Source: Notospermus geniculatus (Eukaryota; Nemertea; Pilidiophora; Heteronemertea; Lineidae). Taken from it: a stretch of DNA of 64,000 nt. Below are positions 1 to 11,230 of this stretch, one piece after another (positions within the stretch are counted from its first letter, which is position 1; each line of letters starts with the position of its first letter). The stretch covers positions 332,233-396,232 of the forward strand of contig NMRB01000210.1 in NCBI GenBank assembly GCA_002633025.1. The letters are read 5' to 3'. The translations under genes were made by a program, and so were the position numbers. The notes under the pieces were generated by a model. The model was not told the origin of the DNA, did not search any database, and saw nothing but the letters and a program-made list of their open reading frames with translations.

Positions 1-1970
1 CACGGTTGAACTGGTGCATGGATCGTTTATAACTATTCTAGCACTCGTGTTTATTCAACGGATATTTTTCTTACTAGATGGACTTACCCTTTAAATCATC
101 GCATATGAAGTAATTTGAAAACAGCTGAAGGAAGTAAGGAAACAGCAAGATTTATTTGACACACTCATATTTATCTAGACACACATACATTTTGTAAAAT
201 CGACAAAGAATGCTTTGTCCTACGATAAACATTGCATGAATTCCACCGGAGCCATCAGCTACAGTCAATGATAGCATTCGCCAATACACACATTGACAAG
301 TGTGGTATAATGGTCTCGTGCTGGTGCGGGGAGACAGAGTATATCGTGTCGTTCTGATAGCAGCCCTCGCTACAACAAATCGTTCACCAGAGCCATCTGC
401 CTTGTAACTTGCTCTGAGTTATTGTCGTTCTTTCGGAGTGAGAGGATCGTTTGTGGTCATTCCCACGATTCGGAGTCGGTAATAGCCGCAGTTTCGATCA
501 GCATTCATCGGATAACGCTTTCAATTTGTTCGTGTGCCTGGTCTTACATAGACAGGCATGCTCCCTGTTCATTCCAAGGATACTTGCTCCAAGCACCACG
601 TTTGGCAGTGGCGTTTTTTGAACTGATTCTTGTTGTCACCTGTGATTTTTGAGGCAGATGTCAGGTGACACTCCGATCAGTATTCGTGTGTGCACGTGAT
701 ACACTACTGAGTGATGCTGTTGTATGGCGGATGTAACAAATGGATGTAATTTGTTAGTGCAATGTGAAGTGGATGTACCGGTTAATTCGAAAGATGTGAA
801 CGTGTCTTGTTGGAGTTCTTTGTAATCATTGGTCATTCTGCTGGGATTTTAACTAAAAATATCAGGTTTAGAGGCTATGATCTAGAGGCTATCTTAAGCG
901 AAAACTGAGGCCAGAGGCTGTAATCATACCGGACATGTCTTGTCAGTGTGTGTCGTGTGAATGTGCCACTACTGACTAGTGTGTATTCTGTATACACAGC
1001 TACATGTAAATAGCTGTGTGTTGAGGTTGTGTGTAGTGTGTGCGTTGGTGGTGGTGGTGGTGGATGGGATGTCGGTGTTAGCTAGGTAGTAGTGTGAATG
1101 TTTTGTACTAGGCGTCAATCGTGTGAAAAAAATACCACAGACGTATTACTGTTGACGCACTAAGCAAAGTGTTATGCCACGATTGAAGGTCTTCCAAATG
1201 ACCGGTATATACGTCATGCACAGTCAGATTGCAGCCCGGGATTGCAGATCATGAACATGATCATTTGAATAGGATCAAATCTAATGTCCCCAGTTAGTCG
1301 ATTTGTGACGGCCATGTTATTTTTAATTCCTACCAACTGGGTACATACAAAACGGGGACTTCAAGCGTGTTCCCATTCGTTTACTAGTAATATTGAATGG
1401 AATGCCCTGCGTGGCACAAGATGCATTTATGTGTGTTCAGGTTGTGTAGAGTGTGGGGATAACTCTGGAGGGGTGGGCGGGGTGTGAGATGCTCAGCTAG
1501 GTAGTTGTGTAAATGCTGAGGCTGTGTAGTGTGCGTGCTCAGATTGTGTGTAATAAGAACCGTGTTTGTCATTGGAGCCGACCGAATTACAAACTGAATA
1601 GCATCTACTGACTGCACCTCGTATCACCTCCTCGTGTAACTCCGACTTGTTCTCCGGTTCTCTGAGTTCACTTCCTGCGTGTTAACTTGTTGTGCCGGAA
1701 GTTCTCCTATCTTCCCTCCGGAAACAGTTTGAACGGCACGTCAGGCGTCTGACAGCACGTATGAGACGAGGTACTGATCAATATACAACCTCGTTCTGAC
1801 GTCACATGACCTGTTGTTCGACCTTCTGTCAGGTGCCCACTCTCCTTCGCAGATCCAATAGAGTGTATCTCTGGCAAAACTGACGTCCATGTTGTTTTGT
1901 TGCTAAGCAGAATAGGCCATGTAGGCCACAGGGACTTGACATAACCACGTCCCTACTAGCCCACGCAAGT
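1..1970. other. Non-coding stretch, no gene recognised
   Basis: No open frame here resembles a known protein, and the longest frames are under 80 codons. The stretch is moderately GT-rich, with runs such as ggtggtggtggtggtgg near 1048 and degenerate copies of a 'gtgtgtagtgtg..tgttgaggttgtgtagtgtg' phrase around 1010-1050, 1435-1460 and 1500-1560. No transcription signal can be defended from sequence alone. Confidence 0.6.
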
Positions 1971-1971
1971 A

Positions 1972-2046
1972 GGAATGCCTATTTAGCTCAGGTAGTAGAA
2001 CATTGGACTCAGAAGTTGACGGTCCGTGATTCAAACTGCAGTATGG
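1972..2046 (+). repeat. tRNA-derived SINE head (A box and degenerate B box)
   Basis: The segment reads like a decayed tRNA. TTTAGCTCAGGTAGTAGAAC matches the RNA polymerase III A box and D-arm of elongator tRNAs, and about 35 bases later GGTCCGTGATTCAAACTGC resembles the B box and T-arm. The acceptor stem does not pair, so a functional tRNA is unlikely. A tRNA-derived SINE remnant is the best reading. No body or tail is clearly defined. Confidence 0.5.
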
Positions 2047-2514
2047 TTCTTCATTTCTCTACACAAGCGTCAAATATGACATCATATGCTGCGTCACCAC
2101 TTGACTGCTGTAGTGTAGGCAAAGAACACAATACTAAAGGCGTGGGAAACCGCTGGGGTGGACGAGCGCTGTAGTGGATCCTGCCTTTTGAATGGGGATT
2201 GACCACTCCATAATAAACCTCATATCAGGTCCGGCCTATTGTTCCTAAAAAGCAGCTCTATTATTTATAAATAGTCAAACCAGATAATCCCTTGAGGGAC
2301 GAATTTCAATGCATTTAGATGGCCATTTAAGCTCTAATGTGCTGCGTTGGTCCCTATTGAAACTAGCAGTGGTTATTTAAATGACGTGTTGATATGCGAC
2401 CAGCGTCCGTCGACTGACCGATTATCCTGCCACTTAAGAACAAAGAGAATTTATCGATTGATCTCATCAGCCGATGAGCAAACTGGTGTCGGCCATTTCA
2501 CAACTAAAACGTTT

Positions 2515-2905
2515 TGTTGATAAGCAGGCAGCACACATACCAATACATGTCGGTGAGTCATCTGGGGTCGACACTGACATGCGCTCCTAGAGCTAGCAGC
2601 ATACAGTGCAAATCCATGTCTGTGATGTCATCTGGCACTGACATGTGCTCCTAGAGCTGGCAGAACATAATACAAATTCATGTCTGTGAAATCGTCTCAC
2701 TGACATTTGCTCCTGAAGCCAACAGCAGCACACATAGTCATCCATGTCTGTGAGGACATCTCACTGACATAAAGCTTGGAGTACAAATACAAAATCGTGT
2801 CTGCGACATTGGAAGTCATGGGTGTCTGTGAACCATGTTGCGACGTAAAAAATTCACAGATGACGTGGCACACACAGGTATCATCTCACAGACATGGCGC
2901 GCTGA
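2515..2905. repeat. Dispersed 'catgtctgtgag...cagcacaca' repeat family, several units
   Basis: Degenerate units of about 70-80 bases recur here. Each combines a cagcacacat phrase, (a)atcatgtctgtgag and a ctcactgacatg(c)gctcct phrase. Related units occur at 15535-15900, 18680-18870, 29345-29575 and weakly at 50525-50660, some in the opposite orientation. It is a non-coding interspersed repeat of unknown class. The first assembly gap begins at its right edge. Confidence 0.6.
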
Positions 2906-2910
2906 TGATC

Positions 2911-3322
2911 NNNNNNNNNNNNNNNNNNNNNNNNNNNNNNNNNNNNNNNNNNNNNNNNNNNNNNNNNNNNNNNNNNNNNNNNNNNNNNNNNNNNNNNNNN
3001 NNNNNNNNNNNNNNNNNNNNNNNNNNNNNNNNNNNNNNNNNNNNNNNNNNNNNNNNNNNNNNNNNNNNNNNNNNNNNNNNNNNNNNNNNNNNNNNNNNNN
3101 NNNNNNNNNNNNNNNNNNNNNNNNNNNNNNNNNNNNNNNNNNNNNNNNNNNNNNNNNNNNNNNNNNNNNNNNNNNNNNNNNNNNNNNNNNNNNNNNNNNN
3201 NNNNNNNNNNNNNNNNNNNNNNNNNNNNNNNNNNNNNNNNNNNNNNNNNNNNNNNNNNNNNNNNNNNNNNNNNNNNNNNNNNNNNNNNNNNNNNNNNNNN
3301 NNNNNNNNNNNNNNNNNNNNNN
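2911..3322. other. Assembly gap (412 N)
   Basis: A run of N. Open frames spanning it are artefacts of unspecified bases. Confidence 0.99.
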
Positions 3323-4108
3323 TTTGGTCGGTTGCCGTGTCCCAAAAGTCCAAAATAACATAATGTAAACATCCATGTTTACAAGCATTGAATGTAAACA
3401 ATGATGTCATGATACATTACCTTTAAATTTCATGGCGTGGTTGATGTTTTTTGAGTAACACCACAAGAACGTGCCTTCATTGGGAAGAGAGCGCACTCTC
3501 TCTACGACAGCGTGTAGGTTCTGTGCGGGTGATCCAGTTTCCTCCTACATTTCACACAGTACTATTGATGAGTAGATATGATTCACTCCATTGCTGCTTT
3601 CACACCTGAAAGGAATTTCAACCAGGTCAGTCAACCCATATTTTACAGCTGTTTTACAACCCGCCATCTTGTTCGACGCACATTCCAGGACCTGGCTCAG
3701 CTGTTCTGTACCACCTTAATGTGTCATGTCTCCAAATATCTGTCTGAAGAAGAGATATGGGACACACGATGATTGTCTGCTTCGTCAGAGAAGATGAGAC
3801 GAAATTGTCTATAATTTCACGTCATCTGCCATCGATCTTAGGCTGTTCCCTTGGCCGTGTCAGTCCAATCGGTCGAATTTCCTTCCCTGTGTGTCTGGTG
3901 TCCAATGATCTGGATTATTCCCGGTGTCGAATCTCAAAGCGAGGCGGCAGTTTTATTAATAGTGCGACCAGGAACGCGAACGAAGAAAGAGCTTTGGTCA
4001 GGAGCATTTGGTTGAGGAAACGACAAAGATTTTCTATGTTCGTGTAGCCACGAAAACGACCGCGGAAAAGGCTTTGCTCAGAAGCAGCGCCACGACGAAC
4101 GAACAAAT
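3323..4108. other. Non-coding stretch
   Basis: No recognisable coding exon. Near 3505-3555 a phrase of the form gtgcgggtgatccagtttcctcctac resembles the 'ggtttcctcc' tail seen in a SINE-like segment at 30900-30950. Two overlapping open frames at 3578-4047 (64 and 96 codons) have no recognisable motif. Confidence 0.5.
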
Positions 4109-4232
4109 TTAGGGTCATATTCTAGAAGCTTCCTTAACTCTGAGGTTTACCTTTAGCTATTGTTTGCAGGGCAAAATACAAAAGGTTAAAGTGGACCTTA
4201 GAGTTAAGGAGGCTTCTAGAATATGGGCCTTA
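4109..4232. mobile_element. MITE with TTA target-site duplication (PIF/Harbinger-like)
   Basis: A 118-base foldback occupies 4112-4229. Its left end GGGTCATATTCTAGAAGCTT and the reverse complement of its right end, GGCCCATATTCTAGAAGCCT, match over more than 30 bases, through CCTTAACTCT. Each end abuts a direct TTA (4109-4111 and 4230-4232). A 3-bp TTA/TAA duplication with GG(G/C)C-type termini is the PIF/Harbinger hallmark. It is too short to encode a transposase, so it is non-autonomous. Confidence 0.75.
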
Positions 4233-4689
4233 ATCTTCTATCGCTTTCGCGTTGGCCCTTCCAGCTGAAAAGGCATTGACCTACTCAGGGGGCTTCCCCT
4301 TAATATACTCATCTCTCGTCCACTTCGTAAAAACCACCCACCTCTTATGGAACATGCGGCCGAACTGAGGCGGACGATGAAGTATACACCTGGTTATTCA
4401 GCCCTCAAAGGCCTCTAGTCCGAAGAACACAACATCTGAAACCCTCAGGCAGGCCAACCCTAATTTGGCCATGATCAGCAGAAGCTGATTCCTCTGGTAA
4501 CCGTTTCACCGCTACAAGAACAGTAGCTCTCTCGGGTTAGAGCCGCCCTATCATGATCCCAGAACTAGTACAGCTACTGGAAGACTTTTGATAGATCTGG
4601 GTAACCTTAATTACCTCTGAACAAGAACGTACCGGTACAGCGGAGTTTGTCTTAGACTCTAGGGTAAAGGAAACCTAAAATAGCACCAG
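4233..4689. other. Non-coding stretch
   Basis: No gene or strong repeat seen. Phrases related to the following 120-bp tandem array (tctgaacaagaac, cctctg) begin to appear near its right end. Confidence 0.5.
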
Positions 4690-5280
4690 AAATAGTACTC
4701 TAACATGGCCTCAGAAGTAAACCAGCAGAAGGCAGTTTGTGATTTCTCTCTATACTAAATGACTCAGACCAAGAGGTCATTTGGGACTGCTGGGTATAGG
4801 CCTTGCTTACAGTGTCCGTAGATCGTAAGAAGCAGCAGTCATTTGAAGTTCCTCTCTACCCAAAATAGCCTCTGACCAAGAACAGCAGAGGTTACTGTGC
4901 CTAGGATAGGCCTACCCTAAAGTGGTCGTAGGACAATAGGCGTAGCAGTCATTTTGAAGTTCCTGCCCTAAATGGCCTCTGACCAAGAACAGCAAAAATT
5001 ATTGAAACTACTGGGTACGCCTGGCCTAAAGTGGCTTCAGGAGTTAGGGAGTGGGAGGTATTTGAGATTCCTCTCTGCCCCTCTACCCGAAATAGCCTCT
5101 GACCAAGAACAGCAAAGATTATTGAAGCTACTGGGTACCCCTGACCTAAAGTGGCTTCAGGAGTTAAGGAGTGGGAGGTGTTTGATGATTCCTCTCTGCC
5201 CCTCTACCCGAAATGGCCTCAGACCAAGAACAACAAGTCATTTTGAGACTACTTGGTACCCTTGACACTCGTATCTAGAA
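4690..5280. repeat. Tandem array, ~120-bp unit, about 5 degenerate copies
   Basis: Units begin aaatggcctctgaccaagaac and recur at about 4971, 5091 and 5212 (spacing 120-121 bases), with more diverged copies at about 4702 and 4850. The two best copies are over 90 percent alike by eye. A 97-codon open frame at 4972 is only the array read in one frame: 120 is a multiple of 3, so the peptide repeats too. I do not call it a gene. Confidence 0.75.
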
Positions 5281-5639
5281 AAGCAGAAGTCACTCGGGAC
5301 TTCAATGAAATAAAACAAAAAACAGGAAAGACGATAAGCGAAGACTGATACCATAGATCAAACCGTGTTGTTTCTTTCTTTGTCGAGTTGATCAGCATTC
5401 AGGTCTTGTAACCACAACAAAACATCTCTAGACGCTTCTCTATCTTGGAGACAGATTTGTATTGTTATAAAGTCAAGGAGTAGCGATGAGGTTGAAGATT
5501 GTCGGCTATGGTGTTGTTGACTCTTCATCTTTGGTGGTGATCAGAGCATGAAGTTGTTTGTAGAATGGTGATTATGTTGACGCTACAACACCAGGTTTCC
5601 CTGAGTTCGTGTCTGGTAAAGGAACAGACAAAACAGGCC

Positions 5640-6130
5640 ATTCAAATTGATTCTAGCACAGACTTCTTGACCTCTTCCCTGACTACATGTAGTTTCTGGG
5701 TTCATTGCAACTGGTGAAGGTCCGGGGCTACTTGAATTAAACCTTAGCTTCTCGAAATTAGCAGTGCCAACTCTGTTTGGGGATCCTTGTTTGCAGCAAG
5801 TTCAGGACACCTTGATTGAAGCCCAGGTTTCTCGAAATCTGTAGTTCGAGCAAGGTTCAGGGTTCATTGACTTAAAAAATCAGGCTTCCCGAAACCTCCC
5901 GTCAGCTTCAGGTTTCCTTATCTCTGGTACAGACTTCTCGAAAACGAAATTTGGTTCGAGGTTCCCAGATTGTAGATAGGTTAGGGTCTCCTTGATTTAC
6001 ACCAGGCTTCTCGAAATCGTTCCTCACAACAAGACTCGGAGTTCTTTTACCCAAGAAAGTTCGAGTCTCCTCGCTTCAAATCTTGATTCTCGAAATATGG
6101 AATCGTTAGTTCTATTGGGGCTGCTCTGGC
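5640..6130. repeat. Degenerate tandem repeat, ~55-65 bp unit
   Basis: Phrases of the type 'ggcttctcgaaat' and 'aaggttcaggg(t)tc' alternate roughly every 55-65 bases (near 5750, 5825, 5885, 5935, 6005, 6085). Copies are strongly diverged. The array ends directly against the MITE at 6151. Confidence 0.55.
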
Positions 6131-6150
6131 AAGGTTCAGAGTCTTCTTTC

Positions 6151-6512
6151 TAAAGCCTCGCTTATGTCGCCCTACGCTGTGATAGAAATAGCGTCAACTA
6201 GTTGCAACTGGTAACTTATGTCGCCACCGAGTAGAGAAATACCGATCGGTCGCAACTACCTGGAACTAGTTTATCGCCGTCTTTTGAGTGCTTATGTCGA
6301 CACTGATTTCTTTTGATTTTAAGTAAAACGTGCTGAAGTTGAACACGTGCGATTTTCTGTATCTGGATATTTGTAGTTTGCAACTAGTTACTCGCTGACG
6401 CCCGAGAGCTTATGTCACCTAGTAGTTGTGACTGATTAGTTCCAACTACGCGCCGATTATCAGTTGCCAACTGGTTCTGACTGTACGTAAGGGCGACATA
6501 AGCGAGGCTTTA
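6151..6512. mobile_element. TA-flanked MITE, 358 bp
   Basis: Terminal inverted repeats AAGCCTCGCTTATGTCGCCC (6153 onward) and its near-perfect complement ending at 6510 are flanked by direct TA dinucleotides (6151-6152, 6511-6512), as in Tc1/mariner-type insertions. Inside, the phrase gcttatgtcgc/gcttatgtca recurs at several further points (near 6210, 6290 and 6410), as do gttgcaact-like motifs, so the element is built from repeated terminal-like sequence. No coding capacity. Confidence 0.8.
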
Positions 6513-8146
6513 GATGTCCGAGGCTGTCGAAATCAGGAACTAATGACCCAATCACTGCTTTGTTCTGCCAGCTATTCTCTGATGATCAAGGGAGCACTGA
6601 AACGTGCTACCTTTGTTCCACGAAGGGTAGGCACTGGAATTTTGGCGAAGTATCAACGACTGGCCCTGGACGTATTGGCCATAAATCCAACGCCCTTTAC
6701 CTGCACCCCTTGTTCCCAACATGGTTACTGATCATCATTTATGGGGCAATCAATGTAAGCTAGGTTCTGATGCTCAATACGTGGTCCAATAATCGTTAGA
6801 AAAAGCAAAGATATACTTAACATGCCCACCACCATGACCACGGAGGACACTCCTAGCCGACACTCACCTCAGGCACCCCGCTGACCTTGGCCGAGTCCTC
6901 CTACCTCCAACAATGTGCTCACCCTCCTACATGTCTTAGCCATGGCGATATATCTGACATTACACGGGCATCGATCCACCTGTAGCAGCTTTGCCTCTAT
7001 GGTATTATTCAGTCTGATTGGCTCAGTAGATTTTCTTTCTAGTCTTTCGAACAGTGGAAATGGCTTTTATTGGCCTTCGAATTGCTTCTGTTTCTGTCGT
7101 GGCTTTGTGGGATTTGAGCCCTTGGATTCCTTGATGGTCTGCCATGGTTCAGGTGAACCTCATCGAAGCCAAAACTTGGTGCTGTCGTACTGTCGCCTTT
7201 GGCTTCCGTCTCGAGGGATAGCAACAGCCTTCACTTGGAAACTCTTGTGAAATTCTGGTGTTGAAGCAAACCACGTCGAAACCTAAACTTGATTATGGTG
7301 TTGTCGCCTTTAGCCTCACAGTCTATGAATATGCCGAACCATCCTTCGGCAATACTCAAACTTCTGTTGTTGAAATGAACCACAGTGCGAAATTAATCAT
7401 TGGTGGTGTCATCGGTAGCCTCTGGGTTTGGGAAGAACTTCCGTTGGAACTTCTTTGAATACAACAGGAGCAGCCATCCCCCTTCCCGGGAAAAATTCTA
7501 ACCTGCAGTACACACACTTGTGGAATATGATCCCCCCTACCCCACCCACCCCCTCAGAATGTCTGGGCAACGCCAACATTTAATATCACATCAATTTTTC
7601 TTAAAAAATACCTCTGACACTTTATCTGTCTGTTCAAGCGAAAATTGATAGTCAATAATAATCCAGTTTAGGTACAAACAGCAAGTTCGTACTGGAAAAA
7701 ATATTAGACTTGTACAAATATGCACCATTGTCCAACGAAATTTGATACGCCTGCAGGCATGGCGGATGAAATCATGATCATCATCCACAGCGGTCAATAT
7801 TTGATCAAGTAAATGTTTCGCTGTCTGTATGCATGGTTGATGATGTTGGTCGTCAGTCGAGTGATAGTCGAGTGTTTTGGTCATCTTGTGTGAATCTGAA
7901 GTTGGCCGAGAATTTCCTTTCTGGGTGCGTGGGCAAATATTCCTTTCCTGTGTTTGCGGAAGGGTGATCAGCAGGACTAGATAACACACGAAACTTGTGA
8001 AGCCCACACAGACACAACTCGTCAGTCAATCCATGTCTAGGTTTTTGCTCTCAGAACGCGTTTTTTGAAAGTGATGCACAAGTGAATCACCCAGAGTCAA
8101 GTAACAGAAAGGATGACTCTCTCTATCTGACAGAATAGACCATTCT
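6513..8146. other. Non-coding stretch with unassigned small open frames
   Basis: The largest frames here are 111 codons (plus, 6915) and 138 codons (minus, 7591-8007). The minus frame has one hydrophobic segment near its N-terminus and another near its C-terminus, but no recognisable family motif and no supporting splice or start context. I see no reason to call a gene. Confidence 0.45.
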
Positions 8147-8345
8147 CGAATTCGCAGATCTGCGCACTTCCGCCGAAATCTCAACCAGAACCTATTCAGC
8201 AATGGCTGAGTCTGACGCAATGTCGTCGAAGTCACTGTCGTGGGGTTCTCTGCGTTACGTCATTCAGTTTCAGACCGAGGCTGTGGTTGGGATTTCGGCG
8301 GAAGTGCGCAGATCTTTGTCGTTTACTTCAATTTGAGAACGGTCG
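8147..8345. mobile_element. Foldback element, family 'GATCTGCGCACTTCCGC', copy 1
   Basis: CAGATCTGCGCACTTCCGCC near 8156 is mirrored by GGCGGAAGTGCGCAGATCTT near 8310. The pairing extends outward with indels to a gaccattctc / gagaacggtc pair and inward to ctcaacc / ggttggg. A second copy with the same core lies at 60396-60656, so this is a dispersed MITE family. A low-complexity spacer (gacgcaatgtcgtcgaagtcactgtc) is shared between the copies. Confidence 0.75.
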
Positions 8346-8872
8346 ATGGGGTTTATCTTGAAGTTCGTCTAAGTCCAACCTTGACAACGGTGGTGCCATC
8401 GCTAGCGTTCGACATTGTTGGTGTACGTTTTAGTTTAGGAAATGTTTGGTTTCGCTGTGGTGTTTAGAATGACAGAGTGATGAAGTATGAATGAGCTGAA
8501 TGATACTGCCACCTCCATCCCTCCTCAAGAAGTACGGTTCTGTCTTTTCAGCATGTGTTCTTTCGACATGTTGGAGATGACGGTGCACTAATCGTCCTAT
8601 TTTACTTTCCCATATCTTCAAGCCTCAAAGCATAAGGAATAAAAGTCATGTTGTTGAATGTCACCAGTCTTTGGACATAACATTCAAGTGGAAATTTAAA
8701 CATTGCAAACGAGATTTGCCTGCCAAGTTCAAACAGAAATTTACCGAGCTTATGAACACAAAAGGCTTATAGAACCAACAACAAGGATTTGGCTTGTTTT
8801 TGTTTTGGACTTTGTGCTCGCTTTTTTTCATTGTTACCCTGAAGAAGGAGTGCATGTCATTGGATTATCTAT

Positions 8873-9105
8873 GCTGTGATTTGCTGATGAAGTTGCTGAC
8901 AGTTGCTGATAAAATTGCTAACAATTGCTGATGCATTTGCTGACAATTGTATAGTAAAATTGCTGAATATCGTCTATGAGTATATGTACTGACAACGGCA
9001 AATGAATCTGCTTGAAGTATTGCAGATGAATATACTGACGAATTCGCTGACAATTGTAGACGAAATTGCTGACAACTGTGTATAGACTTGCTGACAATTG
9101 ACTTT
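8873..9105. repeat. Degenerate tandem repeat 'ttgctgacaattg'
   Basis: About ten diverged copies of a roughly 20-base unit (aa[at]ttgctgacaattg/ctgatg). It yields short minus-strand open frames with no protein meaning. Confidence 0.65.
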
Positions 9106-10899
9106 TTTCATGCACTTTCATTGTCGTCGAGAAAGGAATTTCTATTGCTGCTTAATTGGTGACCAAACATTGTTTTTACGCGCTGCTGGGCTTAAGTTGT
9201 GATTTGAATGTGTATTAAGTGTGATCTACATGGGATAACAAAACAACACGGGACACTTGCACAACTTAAGTGGGATTTAAGTGTAACTTAAGTGGATTTG
9301 CTTACTGACTTTATGGAACTGCTGTCTGTTTGAATGGAAACGCTTAGCTTCTTGTGAACATGCTGAGCATCTCAAGTGGAAACGCAATGTGATTTAAGCG
9401 GAAATTCTTTCAATTTAAATGGAAATTTGTTACAGTTTTGACATTTTAAGTGGAAGGACTATTCGAATTCATTATAAATGTATGTACTGTGCTCTAAACG
9501 TCTGTTGAACACAGTTAACGTTACTCTGGCCGAAAAAAAGGTTGTTTTCAAAACTGGATGTGATTTTAGGACATTTTCAAGTGCACTGGAACGTGCAGTG
9601 TTGTGACTTCATGACTATGCAATGCTCGTAGTAGTTTTACCCAATATACATGTATATGCAGTACATTTATACATGAGCGGCACTTTTAGCCAGGACTTTT
9701 ATAGAACTTGTCTTCCTAGTTAGTCGTATACTGTTGACCTTTTATCGTTGCAAAAGGAAAGTTGTGGAAAAGTAGGCAGCCACTGTGAACTCACTGGATC
9801 AATTTAAATTTATCGATATCTTTGTGCTAAATCGTGTCTGCAGTTTTTCGATTTCAAGTAATACAGCAAAAGAACCGTGCCCGAGGATGAAGGATGGCCA
9901 TTCCGATAGTTTGATTTTATCTAAAACAAATCCACCTCACGGGAATTAAAACTCTGATACAGTATTGGGAAACCGTTGTATCATTCTTAAAAGCAATAGC
10001 ACTCGAGTCTGAGGACGTATGTTCAATGTTCAAGTAGAATGTCTTGGTTGAACTCACTGGATTGTTAAAAACAATTAACAGTTAGCAAATTGTTCGTTTA
10101 CATTTAGAGCTGGATGAGAGGTTGAAAAGGAATATCAGTAGTTGAAAAAGAGGAGAGACTAGAACTTTGTTAGAAATATTTTATTCCAATCTCAAAAAAA
10201 TTGGAAATTCATTGGCAATTCCTGTCAGAAATATCGATTCTAAGTTGCCAAATTTGGAAATTCATTGGCGAATTGGCAGTCGAAATAGAAACATTGATTC
10301 TGCGTTGACGAAATTTGGAAATACTTCGGCGAATTAATGGTTAATGGACAATACGACTAAAAAACCCATCAGGAATAGTCGAAACGTGATCATGACAAGC
10401 AATAGGAGAATCTTTGGACAGTGTCTTACGTCACACTATTCATAAATTGATATTGTCTAATCTCTTTGGCGTCTGAATCCGTTGAATTTGAAGAAAAGCG
10501 ATTACCGTGGCCGAATAGGCTCAGAATTGGTTCCCGTTGTTGTGCGTTAATTACATTATTCTAACTCAAAATCAATGAGCCGTCTCTGAATAATAGATGA
10601 GGAGGTCGTAAAGATATTGCTGGTAGATGGGTCAGTTTGACTCCGGCCTCAAACTATTTGATGGTTAACAGTAAATTGTTGAGGTCTTCACGTAATGAGC
10701 TGAAGCTGAAGTAATCATCGAAAGTCACAGCTGATTCAACAGGCAGAAGATTGTTAGTTGAAAGTAGAGCTAACTGCTGGTGTTGTGGATCTTGAGTTGA
10801 ATCAGTATTCCTACCACCTGTAGTGGATTGTTCTGTAAGGATTACTTTGTTGATATCGCACACACACGCATAAAGTTCCGCTTGCAGAATCTTCGTAAA
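9106..10899. other. Non-coding stretch with weak internal repeats
   Basis: Between 9230 and 9460 phrases like (t)taagtggaaat recur irregularly. At 10198-10340 a unit of about 70 bases (ttggaaattcattggc...gattct..gttg) appears twice with a third partial copy. No gene recognised. The minus frame at 10654-10926 has no motif. Confidence 0.5.
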
Positions 10900-11230
10900 A
10901 GATCGATTCTGAAGTATTCGCTTCAAGAAAGCGAAATTCTGAAAAATTCACTTCAAGAAAGGTAAATTCTGAAGGATTCACTTCAAGAAACTAAATTTTA
11001 AAGATTCGCTCCAAGAAAAGTAAATTCTGAAGGATTCGCTTCAAGAAAGATAAATTCTGAAAGATTCGCTTCAAGAGAGCTAACTTCTGAGGATTCACTT
11101 CAAGAAAACTAAACCCAGAAGGATTCAGTTCAAGAAAAGATAACTTTTGAAGAATTTACTTCAAGAAAGATAAATTCTGAAGGATTCACTTCAAGAAAAG
11201 TAAATTTTGACGGATTCACTTCAGGATAAA
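10900..11230. repeat. Minisatellite, ~30-bp unit
   Basis: About 11 copies of a unit close to gaaggattcacttcaagaaa followed by (a)(g/a)(a/t)taaattct. There are no unique spacers between copies, so it is not a CRISPR array. Confidence 0.8.

Noticed and set aside
2776-3410. Several 160-195-codon frames spanning the first gap
   Set aside because: They consist mainly of unspecified residues translated from N.
4972-5265. 97-codon frame with repeated DQEQQ(K/R)LLKLLGTP peptide
   Set aside because: It is the 120-bp tandem array read in one frame; the frame closes where the array decays, and no splice or start context supports it.
7591-8007. 138-codon minus-strand frame with two hydrophobic segments
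   Set aside because: No recognisable family, no good start context, and low-complexity composition typical of random AT-rich frames.
10900-11230. Regularly spaced ~30-bp repeats resembling a CRISPR array
   Set aside because: There are no unique spacers; units abut one another, and the genome is eukaryotic.
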